A DNA stretch of 64,000 bases. It comes from Rhodopseudomonas sp. BR0M22. GTDB taxonomy: Bacteria; Pseudomonadota; Alphaproteobacteria; Rhizobiales; Xanthobacteraceae. Positions 1-8,087 of the stretch are shown in pieces (within the stretch, counting starts at the first letter, position 1; each line of letters begins with the position of its first letter). The notes beneath the pieces are model-generated. The model saw only the letters and a list, made by a program, of their open reading frames with translations, had not been told where the DNA came from and made no database searches. The stretch is from NCBI RefSeq assembly GCF_010907035.1, contig NZ_QUMK01000004.1, positions 46,442 through 110,441 on the forward strand, read 5' to 3'. A program made the position numbers and the translations under genes.

Positions 1-179
1 TGATCCGGCCGGGTCGAAGCGAACAGCGGAGCAGGGCGCAGCAGCACGCCGTCAGGCGTCTCTTCGACGGTCAGTCGGGTGCCGGCCGGCCACTGCCGGC
101 GCTGCCGGATCGCCTTGGGCAGGATGACCTGCCCCTTGGTCGAGACTGTCGTCGTTAGCTTGTCGGCCGGTGCTGCCAT
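1..179 (-). CDS. AbrB/SpoVT-type antitoxin, 3' end cut by window edge
   Basis: The 59 visible codons encode a small swapped-hairpin DNA-binding protein: after a short N-terminus comes STKGQVILPKAIRQ, the hallmark of the AbrB/SpoVT/VapB family, followed by the hydrophobic turn and LTVEETPDGVLLRP. Proteins of this kind are usually antitoxins that bind a PIN-domain RNase toxin encoded just downstream; that partner would lie to the left of the window, so the pairing is inferred. The ATG at 179 is the only in-frame start near the motif. The upstream DNA carries two GTAAGA repeats one helical turn apart, which could be the autoregulatory operator. The protein is incomplete here, so its length cannot be judged. 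Confidence 0.75.
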   Translation of the reverse strand, partial: MAAPADKLTTTVSTKGQVILPKAIRQRRQWPAGTRLTVEETPDGVLLRPAPLFASTRPD

Positions 180-191
180 TGGTCGTGCCCT

Positions 192-208
192 GTAAGACGA
201 ACGTAAGA
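192..208. repeat. GTAAGA direct repeat upstream of the antitoxin gene
   Basis: GTAAGA occurs at 192-197 and 203-208, spaced 11 bp, so both copies face the same side of the helix. It lies 13 to 29 bp upstream of the antitoxin start codon. It may be an operator; no test is possible from the sequence alone. Confidence 0.3.
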
Positions 209-287
209 TAGGGCGGGCTTCGCCGGTCGACAAGCCAGAGCGATGCCGGAGGGTGGCTGTAGCCGCTCCCCAGGGGGCGGTAGTCAC

Positions 288-2090
288 TCAACCCAGGTGA
301 TGCACCTGTTGCAAGCCATAGACCGGGGTGGGTAGGCCTTCCATCCGGGCTTTGAGCTGCAGCGCCAGGAACTGCGAGTAGTGGCGCGACTGGTGCAGAT
401 TGCCGCCGTGGAACCACAAGCCTTCCTGTTGGGTCGGCTTCCACATGTTGCGCTGCTCGCCTTCCCACGGGCCGGGGTCTTTGCGGGTGTTGGAGCCGAG
501 GCCCCAGACTTTGCCGACCTTGTCGGCGACCTCTTTCGAGATCAGGTCCGCGGCCCAGCCGTTCATCGAGCCATAGCCGGTGGCGTAGACGACGAGATCG
601 GCCGGCAGCTCGGTGCCGTCGCTGAGGATGACGGAATTTTCGGTCAGACGCTGAACGTCGACGCCGCTCTTCAGCTTGATCCGGCCGTCGGCGACCAGTT
701 CGGAGGCGCCGACGTCGATGTAGTAGCCCGAGCCGCGGCGCAGATACTTCATGAACAGGCCGGAATCGTCGTCGCCGTAGTCGAGCATGAAGCCGGCCGC
801 TTCCAGCCGCTTATAGAACTCGGCGTCGCGCTCCCGGATCGCGTTGTAAATCGGGATCTGGAATTCGTGCAGAATCTTGTAGGGCAGCGAGGCGAAGATC
901 AGGTCGGCCTTGGCGGTGGTGATGCCGTTCTGCACCGCCTGCTCGGAGTAGAGACCCGCGAGCCCGAGCTCCATCAGCGAGTTCGACTTGACGATGTGGG
1001 TCGACGAGCGTTGCACCATGGTGACATCGGCGCCGGCTTCCCATAGCGCCGCGCAGATGTCGTGCGCCGAGTTGTTCGAGCCGATCACCACCGCCTTCTT
1101 GCCCTTCCACGCATCCGGCCCGGGATGCTGTGAGGAGTGGTGCTGATCGCCCTTGAACACGTCCATGCCCTCGAATTTCGGCATGTTCGGCTTGGCCGAC
1201 ATTCCGGTGGCGAGCACGAGCTGCTTCGGCTTCAGCGTGATCTCCTGGCCGTCGCGCTCGACCACCACGGTCCATTGCTTGGTGGCGTCATCGTAGGAGG
1301 CGCGCTTGCAGACGGTGGAGCCCCAGTAGTTCAGCTCCATCACCTTGGTGTACATCTCCAGCCAGTCGCCGATCTTGTCTTTCGGCGCAAACACCGGCCA
1401 GTTCGGCGGGAACGGCAGATAGGGCAGGTGGTCGTACCACACCGGGTCGTGCAGGCAGAGCGACTTGTAGCGCTTGCGCCAGCTGTCGCCTGGGCGCTCG
1501 TTCTTCTCGATGATGAGCGTCGGCACGCCGAGCTGGCGTAGCCGCGCGCCGAGCGCGATGCCGCCCTGGCCGCCGCCGATGATCACGCAGTAAGGCTGAC
1601 GGGTGATGCCGAGTTCGGCGGCCTCGGCGTCGCGTTCTTCCTTCCAGGTCTTGCGGCTGGGATCAGCGCCGTGCCTGACGCCCATCGGGCGCTGAAAGCC
1701 TTGCGGCTCTTCGAAGCCTTTCAGTTCGGCCATGGTGGTGAGCAGCGTCCAGATCCGGCCGTCCTTGATGCGGAGATGGCCGACGCCGCGGGCGAGCGCG
1801 GTGTCGAACTGAATGAAGCACTCGACGATGCCGTCGGTCTCGGCGGCGTCCTCGCCGTCGGCGATCCGCCAATGCGACGGCTTGGTATCGGCGAGCCGTG
1901 CGGTCAGCATGTCGCGGACCTGGTCCTTACCTTCCATGGTCTTGATGTTCCAGGTGAAGGCGATCAGATCGCGCCAGTAGCAGTCGGTCTGAAACAGATC
2001 GACTGCGCAGTCGATGTCGCCGGCGCTCAGCGCGTCGTCGAGTTGTCCGAGGAGCGTGGTGACTTTGCCGTTCGGTGCGGTGTCGAGCAT
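288..2090 (-). CDS. FAD-dependent monooxygenase (FMO/YUCCA-like) with N-terminal NTF2-like domain
   Basis: A 600-residue flavoprotein. Residues about 10-130 form a SnoaL/NTF2-like domain. Residues about 168-190 carry the FAD Rossmann motif GGGQGGIALGARLRQLG, a second dinucleotide fold for NADPH appears at VVIGSNNSAHD, and LVVYATGYG is the C-terminal FAD-contact motif of class B flavin monooxygenases. FKGDQHHSSQH sits where the FMO/BVMO fingerprint is expected. Such enzymes oxygenate heteroatoms, aldehydes/ketones or indole-pyruvate-type acids; the substrate cannot be read from sequence. The ATG has a perfect GGAGG Shine-Dalgarno 7 nt upstream. It appears to be a single-gene transcript. The NTF2 fusion is seen in other members annotated as putative flavoproteins. 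Confidence 0.85.
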   Translation of the reverse strand: MLDTAPNGKVTTLLGQLDDALSAGDIDCAVDLFQTDCYWRDLIAFTWNIKTMEGKDQVRDMLTARLADTKPSHWRIADGEDAAETDGIVECFIQFDTALARGVGHLRIKDGRIWTLLTTMAELKGFEEPQGFQRPMGVRHGADPSRKTWKEERDAEAAELGITRQPYCVIIGGGQGGIALGARLRQLGVPTLIIEKNERPGDSWRKRYKSLCLHDPVWYDHLPYLPFPPNWPVFAPKDKIGDWLEMYTKVMELNYWGSTVCKRASYDDATKQWTVVVERDGQEITLKPKQLVLATGMSAKPNMPKFEGMDVFKGDQHHSSQHPGPDAWKGKKAVVIGSNNSAHDICAALWEAGADVTMVQRSSTHIVKSNSLMELGLAGLYSEQAVQNGITTAKADLIFASLPYKILHEFQIPIYNAIRERDAEFYKRLEAAGFMLDYGDDDSGLFMKYLRRGSGYYIDVGASELVADGRIKLKSGVDVQRLTENSVILSDGTELPADLVVYATGYGSMNGWAADLISKEVADKVGKVWGLGSNTRKDPGPWEGEQRNMWKPTQQEGLWFHGGNLHQSRHYSQFLALQLKARMEGLPTPVYGLQQVHHLG

Positions 2091-2297
2091 GCTGATCCTC
2101 CCATCGTGATTTGTTGCGGCGCGATAGGCGCTCTTGTTAGTTCGACGATCCTAACATCGGCCGCCCGGGAGGCGAGGGCGAAGCCGGTGCGGTCCAGCAA
2201 TCGTGATCATGCGTTCGCAGGCGCATCATGGGCGCCGCAAACCGGATTGCACGAGAATCGGAAGAGGATCGGCGAGCGCGCTTGCGGGGCGGGGCGC

Positions 2298-3776
2298 TCA
2301 GCCCCAGCTCTGCAGCCGGCGAAGCTGCGGCGTTTTCTTGTGCTGATGGTCGGCCATCCGACCGAGCAACGTATCGAGTTCGGTGATCGCCTTGAACAGA
2401 TACGGGCCCTTGTTCAGCATCACACACTCGGCGCGCGCTGCCATCGCGGCGTCGGTCATCTCGCCGCGCGACGGCGTGCCCTTCTTCACCAGATGTTCGA
2501 GCACCTGGGTGGCCCAGATCACCGGGACATGGGCGGCTTCACCGATCCACAGGATCTCTTCCTGCATCTCGGCGAGCCGGGCAAAGCCGATCTCGACCGC
2601 CAGATCGCCGCGCGCGATCATCACCGCGGTCGGCTGGCGGCCGGCGGCCTGGACCAGAATGTCCGGCAGGTGCGCGACCGCATCCGGCGTCTCGATCTTC
2701 AGCACCAGGGACAGCTTGTGCCAGTCGTCGGGCCGGCGTTCGGCGAGCGCATCCTGCAGCATCTTCACGTCGCCGACCGACTGCACGAACGAAAACTCGA
2801 CGCCGTCGGCATGGGCGGCGACGAAGTCGAGGTCGGCGCGGTCCTTGGCGGTGAGCGCCGGGATGTCCAGCGGCGTATCCGGGAAGTTCAGGCCTTTCTC
2901 CGGCTTCAGCCGGAAGCCGGTGTCGGCGGTGGCGGTGACGCGGCCGACGAGACCCCAGGCGGTCTTGCGCTCGATCCGGACGCACAGCTTGCCGTCGTCG
3001 ACGAACACCCGGGCGCCGACGGCGGCGCGGGTCAGCGGATCGGGCAGGGTGCATTCCACCGCGAAATGTTCGTCGTCGAGATCGATCCGCTCGAATTGGC
3101 CCTGCGCCACGATCGCCACCAGATCGCCGGTGACGATGCGGTCGCGGCCGTCGGGCGTGCGGGCTGCGCCGGTGCGGATCTTCGGGCCGGCAATATCCAT
3201 CAGCACCTTCATCCGCCGCCCGGTGGCCTCCTCGGCGACATGGAGGTGATTGATCATCCGCTGCCAGGCGGCGGCATCGTCATGGGCGCAGTTGATCCGC
3301 ACCGCTTCGACGCCGCGCTCGGCGAGCCGCAGCATGAAGGTCGGATCGTCGGCCGCTTCGCTCGGGCAGGTGACCAGCAGGGCGGAACGGCGGGCGCCGG
3401 ACAGCGGCCCGAACAATTCGGCGCTGCGGCTGGCGAGATTATGCTCGCCGGCGAAGAACTGCTTCGACGACGGCCGCAGCATGTCCGGCTCGCCCGCCAG
3501 CGCCGCCAGGGTGGCGCGCACGGAGAGCAGCGTCGGCATCACCCGGCTTTCCAGCCGGCCGAGCGACGACAGACCTAGCGCCATCAAGGCATGCTGCAGC
3601 GGGCGCAGATCGTGGTGACGCAGCGCCAAATAATGAGCGAGGTTTGCCGCGCTGGGGCCGAAGCCGGGGCGATGGATCTGGTCCGCCCAACCATCGATCC
3701 GCGGCCTGCTGTCGGTTTCGATCTCCGAGATCAGCGTATCCAGCTTATGCTTGAGGCGAAGGATTTCTGTCGGCAT
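2298..3776 (-). CDS. pyk: Pyruvate kinase, short form without the C-terminal allosteric domain
   Basis: It would convert PEP and ADP to pyruvate and ATP. Recognisable barrel motifs are RINCAHDD at about 160-167 (the usual form is R-x-N-F-S-H-G), D-x-x-GPKIRTG at 194-203, LKIETPDAV with the catalytic Lys at about 360, ARGDLAVE at 388-395, ATQVLE and PSRGEMTDAAMAA. The protein stops soon after the barrel, so the regulatory domain is absent. About 125 residues precede the barrel and resemble nothing I recognise. I chose MPTEIL (start at 3776) over an upstream ATG at 3809 because the extra 11 residues are not protein-like. It is a divergent paralogue-type enzyme; full activity is likely but unproven given the altered F-S-H-G motif. 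Confidence 0.8.
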   Translation of the reverse strand: MPTEILRLKHKLDTLISEIETDSRPRIDGWADQIHRPGFGPSAANLAHYLALRHHDLRPLQHALMALGLSSLGRLESRVMPTLLSVRATLAALAGEPDMLRPSSKQFFAGEHNLASRSAELFGPLSGARRSALLVTCPSEAADDPTFMLRLAERGVEAVRINCAHDDAAAWQRMINHLHVAEEATGRRMKVLMDIAGPKIRTGAARTPDGRDRIVTGDLVAIVAQGQFERIDLDDEHFAVECTLPDPLTRAAVGARVFVDDGKLCVRIERKTAWGLVGRVTATADTGFRLKPEKGLNFPDTPLDIPALTAKDRADLDFVAAHADGVEFSFVQSVGDVKMLQDALAERRPDDWHKLSLVLKIETPDAVAHLPDILVQAAGRQPTAVMIARGDLAVEIGFARLAEMQEEILWIGEAAHVPVIWATQVLEHLVKKGTPSRGEMTDAAMAARAECVMLNKGPYLFKAITELDTLLGRMADHQHKKTPQLRRLQSWG

Positions 3777-3960
3777 CGCAGGCGGCTCACGGGTTTGGGC
3801 GGCGCGCACTGCCGCATTCCATCCGCTCTAGAAGTGCTGGATGAAGCCGATGTGACATCTGGTGCTGCGCAGTCTCAGACTTTCCTCTGAAGCGCTTGAC
3901 GGGTGAGGGCGCCGCAGCCTGAATGCGACTCGTTTGCTTGACCTTTTGCGGAGCCTGCGC

Positions 3961-4308
3961 GTGCCCACCACTCTCTATGGCATCAAGAACTGCGACACGA
4001 TGAAGAAGGCGCGGACCTGGCTGGATGGCCACGGCGTCAGCTACACGTTCCACGACTACAAGACCGCAGGCATCGATCGGGAGCATCTCGAGCGCTGGGC
4101 GAAGCAGGCCGGCTGGGAGACGCTGCTCAACCGCGCCGGCACCACCTTCCGCAAGCTCCCCGAGGCGGACAAAGAAGGGCTGACCGAAGCCAAGGCGATC
4201 GCGCTGATGCTGGCACAGCCGTCGATGATCAAACGCCCGGTGCTGGAGCACGGCCGCAAGCTGCTGGTCGGCTTCCGCCCGGAAGCTTATGCCGAAGTGT
4301 TCGACTGA
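3961..4308 (+). CDS. ArsC/Spx/YffB-family thioredoxin-fold protein
   Basis: A 115-residue member of the ArsC/Spx reductase family. It opens with TTLYGIKNCDTMKKARTWL: the single Cys after the first strand (NCDT) is typical of YffB-like proteins rather than the C-x-x-C of Spx. The sequence then follows the family pattern through LLNRAGTTFRKL and SMIKRPVLEHGRKLLVGF. Members act as glutathione-dependent reductases; true arsenate reduction is not implied. I chose the GTG at 3961, with GGAG 7 nt upstream, which gives the usual family length; a TTG at 3934 would add nine unlikely residues. Confidence 0.85.
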   Translation: MPTTLYGIKNCDTMKKARTWLDGHGVSYTFHDYKTAGIDREHLERWAKQAGWETLLNRAGTTFRKLPEADKEGLTEAKAIALMLAQPSMIKRPVLEHGRKLLVGFRPEAYAEVFD

Positions 4309-4519
4309 TATTGAAGACTGGCCGCCAATGCTGCCTGTCAGGAAGTTTCCCCAGCCCCGACCAGCTTGAAACGCTGCCCAGCTTTGCATCTTGCACAAGG
4401 CTTGCGAATAGCGGCATAGTCGGGGACAGAAAAACCGGGCCGCGGGCGCCGATCGAGGCGCTCCGAGCACCGGCTCACAAGAAGACATCGGCTGTGCGCG
4501 TCGGCACCGCGCGCGATCG

Positions 4520-5290
4520 ATGGGGGGAATTTGCTTGGCCGATGACATCATCCTCGAAACCAACGGATTGACCAAAGAGTTCGCCGGTTTCTTTGCCGTG
4601 CGCGACGTTAATCTGCGGGTCCGCCGTGGTCACATTCACGCGCTGATCGGCCCTAACGGAGCCGGTAAGACTACGTGCTTCAATCTGCTCACCAAGTTTC
4701 TGCGGCCGTCCGCGGGGCAGATTATGTACAAGGGACGGGACATTACCGCGATGGCGCCGGCCGACGTGGCGCGCCTAGGGCTGGTGCGCTCGTTCCAGAT
4801 CTCTGCGGTGTTCCCGCATCTGACTGCGCTGGAGAATGTTCGGGTCGCACTGCAGCGGCAGCACGGCTCGTCGTTCGATTTCTGGCGCTCCAAGAGCGTG
4901 CTTGACAAGTACAACCAGCGCGCGCGCGAGCTGCTCGACGACGTCGGCCTGAGCGAGTTTACCGATACCCCGGCGGGAGAGATGGCCTACGGCCGCAAGC
5001 GCGCGCTGGAGATCGCCACCACGCTGGCGCTTGATCCGGAAATGATGCTGCTCGACGAGCCGATGGCCGGCATGGGCCACGAGGACATCGACAAGATTGC
5101 GGCGCTGATCAAGCGGATCTCGGCGAAGTACACGATCTTGATGGTCGAGCACAATTTGAGCGTGGTCGCCAATCTGTCGGACGTGATCACCGTGTTGACC
5201 CGCGGCCAAGTGCTCGCAGAAGGGAATTACAACGACCTCACGCAGGATCCACGGGTCAAGGAAGCCTATCTCGGAGCGGGTCATGGTTGA
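4520..5290 (+). CDS. livG: Branched-chain amino acid-type ABC transporter ATPase LivG
   Basis: One of two ATPases of an HAAT-family importer. Walker A is GPNGAGKT, Walker B is MMLLDEPMAGM, the signature is the degenerate LivG form AYGRKR, and the switch His is in MVEHNLSVV. The insert between Walker A and the signature is long, as is usual for LivG. The ATG at 4520 is in frame, but a TTG at 4535 preceded by GGGGGGA at 7 nt is at least as likely to be the true start (protein beginning with Met-Ala-Asp-Asp). The gene overlaps livF by 8 nt, implying translational coupling. No periplasmic binding protein gene is visible beside it. Confidence 0.92.
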   Translation: MGGICLADDIILETNGLTKEFAGFFAVRDVNLRVRRGHIHALIGPNGAGKTTCFNLLTKFLRPSAGQIMYKGRDITAMAPADVARLGLVRSFQISAVFPHLTALENVRVALQRQHGSSFDFWRSKSVLDKYNQRARELLDDVGLSEFTDTPAGEMAYGRKRALEIATTLALDPEMMLLDEPMAGMGHEDIDKIAALIKRISAKYTILMVEHNLSVVANLSDVITVLTRGQVLAEGNYNDLTQDPRVKEAYLGAGHG

Positions 5291-6029
5291 GGCGACGACA
5301 TTGCAACGGCCCGTATCGTCAGCCGCGGCTGCGGCACTGTTGAGCGTGCGTGACCTGCAGGCGTGGTACGGCGAGTCCCACATTCTGCACGGGATGAATT
5401 TCGAGGTTCGCGAAGGCGAGGTGGTGACGCTGCTCGGCCGCAACGGAGCTGGCAAGACCACCACGCTGAAGTCGGTGATGGGTATCGTCGCCAAGCGCAG
5501 CGGCAGCGTCATATTCGATGGGACCGACATCGGCCGCGCGACGTCGGACAAGATCGCCAAGCGCGGCATTGCGTTCTGTCCAGAGGAACGCGGCATCTTC
5601 GCCAGCCTCGACGTTCGGGAAAACCTGATGCTGCCGCCGCAGGTTCGCCCCGGCGGGCTGTCGCTCGAGCAGATCTTCGAGCTGTTCCCAAACCTGCGGG
5701 AGCGGCTGAAGAGCCAGGGCACCAAGCTCTCGGGCGGTGAACAGCAGATGCTGGCGATCGCCCGCATCCTGCGCACCGGCGCGCGGTTCCTGATGCTCGA
5801 CGAGCCGACCGAAGGCCTCGCCCCGGTGATCATCCAGCAGATCGGCCACACCATCGCGCGGCTGAAGAAGCAGGGCTTCACCATCCTGCTGGTGGAGCAG
5901 AACTTCCGCTTCGCCGCGACGGTGGCCGACCGCTACTACGTGGTCGAGCACGGCAAGATCATCGACGGCTTCGCCAATTCCGAGCTCGAAGCCAACATGG
6001 ACAAGCTACACACCTATCTCGGCGTCTGA
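5283..6029 (+). CDS. livF: Branched-chain amino acid-type ABC transporter ATPase LivF
   Basis: The second ATPase of the importer, 248 residues. Motifs are GRNGAGKTT (Walker A), LSGGEQQMLAIARIL (ABC signature), FLMLDEPTEGLAP (Walker B) and LLVEQNFRFA (switch). The EGLAP extension after Walker B is characteristic of LivF. The start codon lies inside the livG 3' end. A leader of about 25 residues before the nucleotide-binding fold is longer than usual; a later start is possible. It pairs with LivG on the cytoplasmic face of the LivHM pore. Confidence 0.92.
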   Translation: MVEATTLQRPVSSAAAAALLSVRDLQAWYGESHILHGMNFEVREGEVVTLLGRNGAGKTTTLKSVMGIVAKRSGSVIFDGTDIGRATSDKIAKRGIAFCPEERGIFASLDVRENLMLPPQVRPGGLSLEQIFELFPNLRERLKSQGTKLSGGEQQMLAIARILRTGARFLMLDEPTEGLAPVIIQQIGHTIARLKKQGFTILLVEQNFRFAATVADRYYVVEHGKIIDGFANSELEANMDKLHTYLGV

Positions 6030-6085
6030 CGTTTCTTGGCGTCCGACGTTGGGAACGGTGACTTCCTCGAAAGACTGAGAGCAAG

Positions 6086-6961
6086 ATGGATATCAATGTC
6101 CCCGCTCTGCTGGCGCAGCTTCTGGTCGGCCTGATCAACGGCTCATTCTACGCGCTGCTCAGCCTCGGCCTCGCCGTGATCTTCGGCATGCTCAACATCA
6201 TCAACTTCGCGCACGGCGCGTTGTACATGATGGGCGCGTTCTGCGCGTATTTCCTGCTCAATCTGCTCGGCCTGAACTATTGGTGGGCGCTGATTCTGTC
6301 CCCGGTCATCGTCGGCGTGTTCGGGATGGTGATGGAACGCACGCTGCTGCAGTGGCTGTCGGGGCTCGACCATCTCTACGGCCTGCTGCTCACCTTCGGC
6401 GTGGCACTGATCATCCAGGGTGTGTTCCAGAACTATTTCGGATCGTCCGGCCTGCCTTATGCGATCCCCGAACAGCTCCGCGGCGCGATCAATCTCGGCT
6501 TCATGTATCTGCCGGTTTATCGTGGCTGGGTGGTGGTGTTCTCGCTGGTGGTCTGCCTGCTCACCTGGTTCCTGATCGAGCGCACCCGGCTCGGCGCCAA
6601 TCTTCGCGCTGCCACCGAGAACCCGACCTTGGTGCGGGCGTTCGGCATCAACGTGCCGCGAATGATCACGCTGACCTACGGCCTCGGCGTTGGCCTCGCT
6701 GCGCTGGCCGGCGTCCTGTCGGCGCCGATCAACCAGGTGCGCCCGCTGATGGGCGCCGATCTGATCATCGTGGTGTTCGCGGTGGTGGTGATCGGCGGCA
6801 TGGGCTCGATCATGGGTTCGATCATCACCGGATTCACCCTCGGCGTGATCGAGGGCTTGACCAAATATTTCTACCCCGAGGCCTCCAACACCGTGGTGTT
6901 CGTGCTGATGGTGCTGGTGCTGTTGGTGAAACCCTCGGGCCTGACCGGACGGGCAACCTGA
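6086..6961 (+). CDS. livH: Branched-chain amino acid-type ABC transporter permease LivH
   Basis: A 291-residue inner-membrane protein with about eight hydrophobic segments. The N-terminus (LLVGLINGSFYALLSLGLAV) and the central loop RAATENPTLVRAFGINV are diagnostic of LivH permeases; VVVIGGMGSIMGSIITGF is the conserved C-terminal region. It forms the translocation pore with LivM, which starts 1 nt after its stop. The 56-nt gap after livF shows no terminator, so the four genes are most likely one operon. Confidence 0.92.
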   Translation: MDINVPALLAQLLVGLINGSFYALLSLGLAVIFGMLNIINFAHGALYMMGAFCAYFLLNLLGLNYWWALILSPVIVGVFGMVMERTLLQWLSGLDHLYGLLLTFGVALIIQGVFQNYFGSSGLPYAIPEQLRGAINLGFMYLPVYRGWVVVFSLVVCLLTWFLIERTRLGANLRAATENPTLVRAFGINVPRMITLTYGLGVGLAALAGVLSAPINQVRPLMGADLIIVVFAVVVIGGMGSIMGSIITGFTLGVIEGLTKYFYPEASNTVVFVLMVLVLLVKPSGLTGRAT

Positions 6962-6962
6962 C

Positions 6963-7934
6963 ATGACCACGATTACACAGAATTCCGTCCCGACCACGAC
7001 CCGCCGCCCGGTACGCGACGAGATGATCGCTTTCGCGATCATGACCGTGCTGCTGTTGGTGGTCCCGTTCACCGGGGTCTACCCGTTCTTCGTGATGCAG
7101 GGGCTGTGCTTCGCGCTGCTCGCCTGCGCCTTCAACCTGCTGATCGGCTATGGCGGCCTGCTGTCGTTCGGCCACGCGATGTTTCTCGGCACCGCCGGCT
7201 ATGTCAGCGGCCATGCGCTGAAAGTGTGGGGGCTGCCGCCCGAACTGGCGATCGTCGCCGGCACTGCCGCAGCGTTCGGGCTCTCGGTGATCACCGGTCT
7301 GATTGCGATCCGCCGCCAGGGCATCTATTTCGCGATGATCACGCTGGCGCTTTCGCAGCTTTTGTACTTCATCTATCTGCAAGCGCCGTTCACCCATGGC
7401 GAAGACGGCATCCAGGGCATTCCGCAGGGCAAGCTGTTCGGCTTCATCGATCTGTCCAACACCGACACGCTGTATTTCGTGGTGTTGGCCGGCTTCCTGA
7501 TCGGCTTCCTGATCATCTACCGCGCCATCAACTCGCCGTTCGGCGAGGTGCTGAAGGCGATCCGTGAGAACGAGCCGCGCGCGGTGTCGCTCGGCTACAA
7601 GACCGATCAGTACAAGTTGTTGGCGTTCATCCTGTCGGGCACGCTGGCGGGCTTTGCCGGCGCGCTCAAGGTGTTCGTGGCGCAGAACGCATCGCTGACC
7701 GATGTGCACTGGACGATGTCGGGCGAGATCGTGCTGATGACCCTGGTCGGCGGCCTCGGCACCGTGTTCGGTCCGGTGGTCGGCGCCTTCGTGATCATCG
7801 CCATGCAGCAATATCTCGCCGGCTTCGGCCAGTGGGTCACGGTGATCCAGGGCGTGATCTTCGTCGCCTGCGTGCTGACCTTCCGCCGCGGCATCGTCGG
7901 CGAGATCGGACATCTGTTCAAACGGTCGCTGTAA
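6963..7934 (+). CDS. livM: Branched-chain amino acid-type ABC transporter permease LivM
   Basis: A 323-residue permease with multiple membrane segments. LLIGYGGLLSFGHAMFLGTAGY is the LivM-specific N-terminal motif, and KAIRENEPRAVSLGY with GGLGTVFGPVVGAF are the conserved coupling loop and C-terminal element. It is the last gene of the operon and is followed by a strong hairpin terminator. Substrates of this family range from leucine to urea, amides and aromatic acids; without the binding protein the substrate cannot be assigned. Confidence 0.92.
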   Translation: MTTITQNSVPTTTRRPVRDEMIAFAIMTVLLLVVPFTGVYPFFVMQGLCFALLACAFNLLIGYGGLLSFGHAMFLGTAGYVSGHALKVWGLPPELAIVAGTAAAFGLSVITGLIAIRRQGIYFAMITLALSQLLYFIYLQAPFTHGEDGIQGIPQGKLFGFIDLSNTDTLYFVVLAGFLIGFLIIYRAINSPFGEVLKAIRENEPRAVSLGYKTDQYKLLAFILSGTLAGFAGALKVFVAQNASLTDVHWTMSGEIVLMTLVGGLGTVFGPVVGAFVIIAMQQYLAGFGQWVTVIQGVIFVACVLTFRRGIVGEIGHLFKRSL

Positions 7935-8022
7935 AGCCGGCGAGGCGAGGGCTTCGGCTCGACGTGCGGGCCGCTGCGAGCTTCACTTCGCGTCCCCTGA
8001 AATTTGGTGCCTGTCCAAACGA

Positions 8023-8064
8023 AAAACCGCCGCGCGGCTGAGCCGGGCGGCGGTTTTCTGTTTT
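8023..8064. terminator. Bidirectional Rho-independent terminator
   Basis: An 11-bp stem AAAACCGCCGC/GCGGCGGTTTT (8023-8033 with 8047-8057) surrounds a second stem CGGC-TGA-GCCG. An A-run precedes it and TTTT-CTG-TTTT follows, so it can stop transcription from livM (+) and from the convergent DUF4407 gene (-). Confidence 0.85.
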
Positions 8065-8087
8065 GGGTAGGCCTGTTCCGGTCGGCG

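Noticed and set aside
1671..3578. A 635-codon open frame on the plus strand over the monooxygenase and pyruvate kinase genes
   Set aside because: It is antisense to two clear enzymes and arises from GC-rich third positions; no domain or ribosome site.
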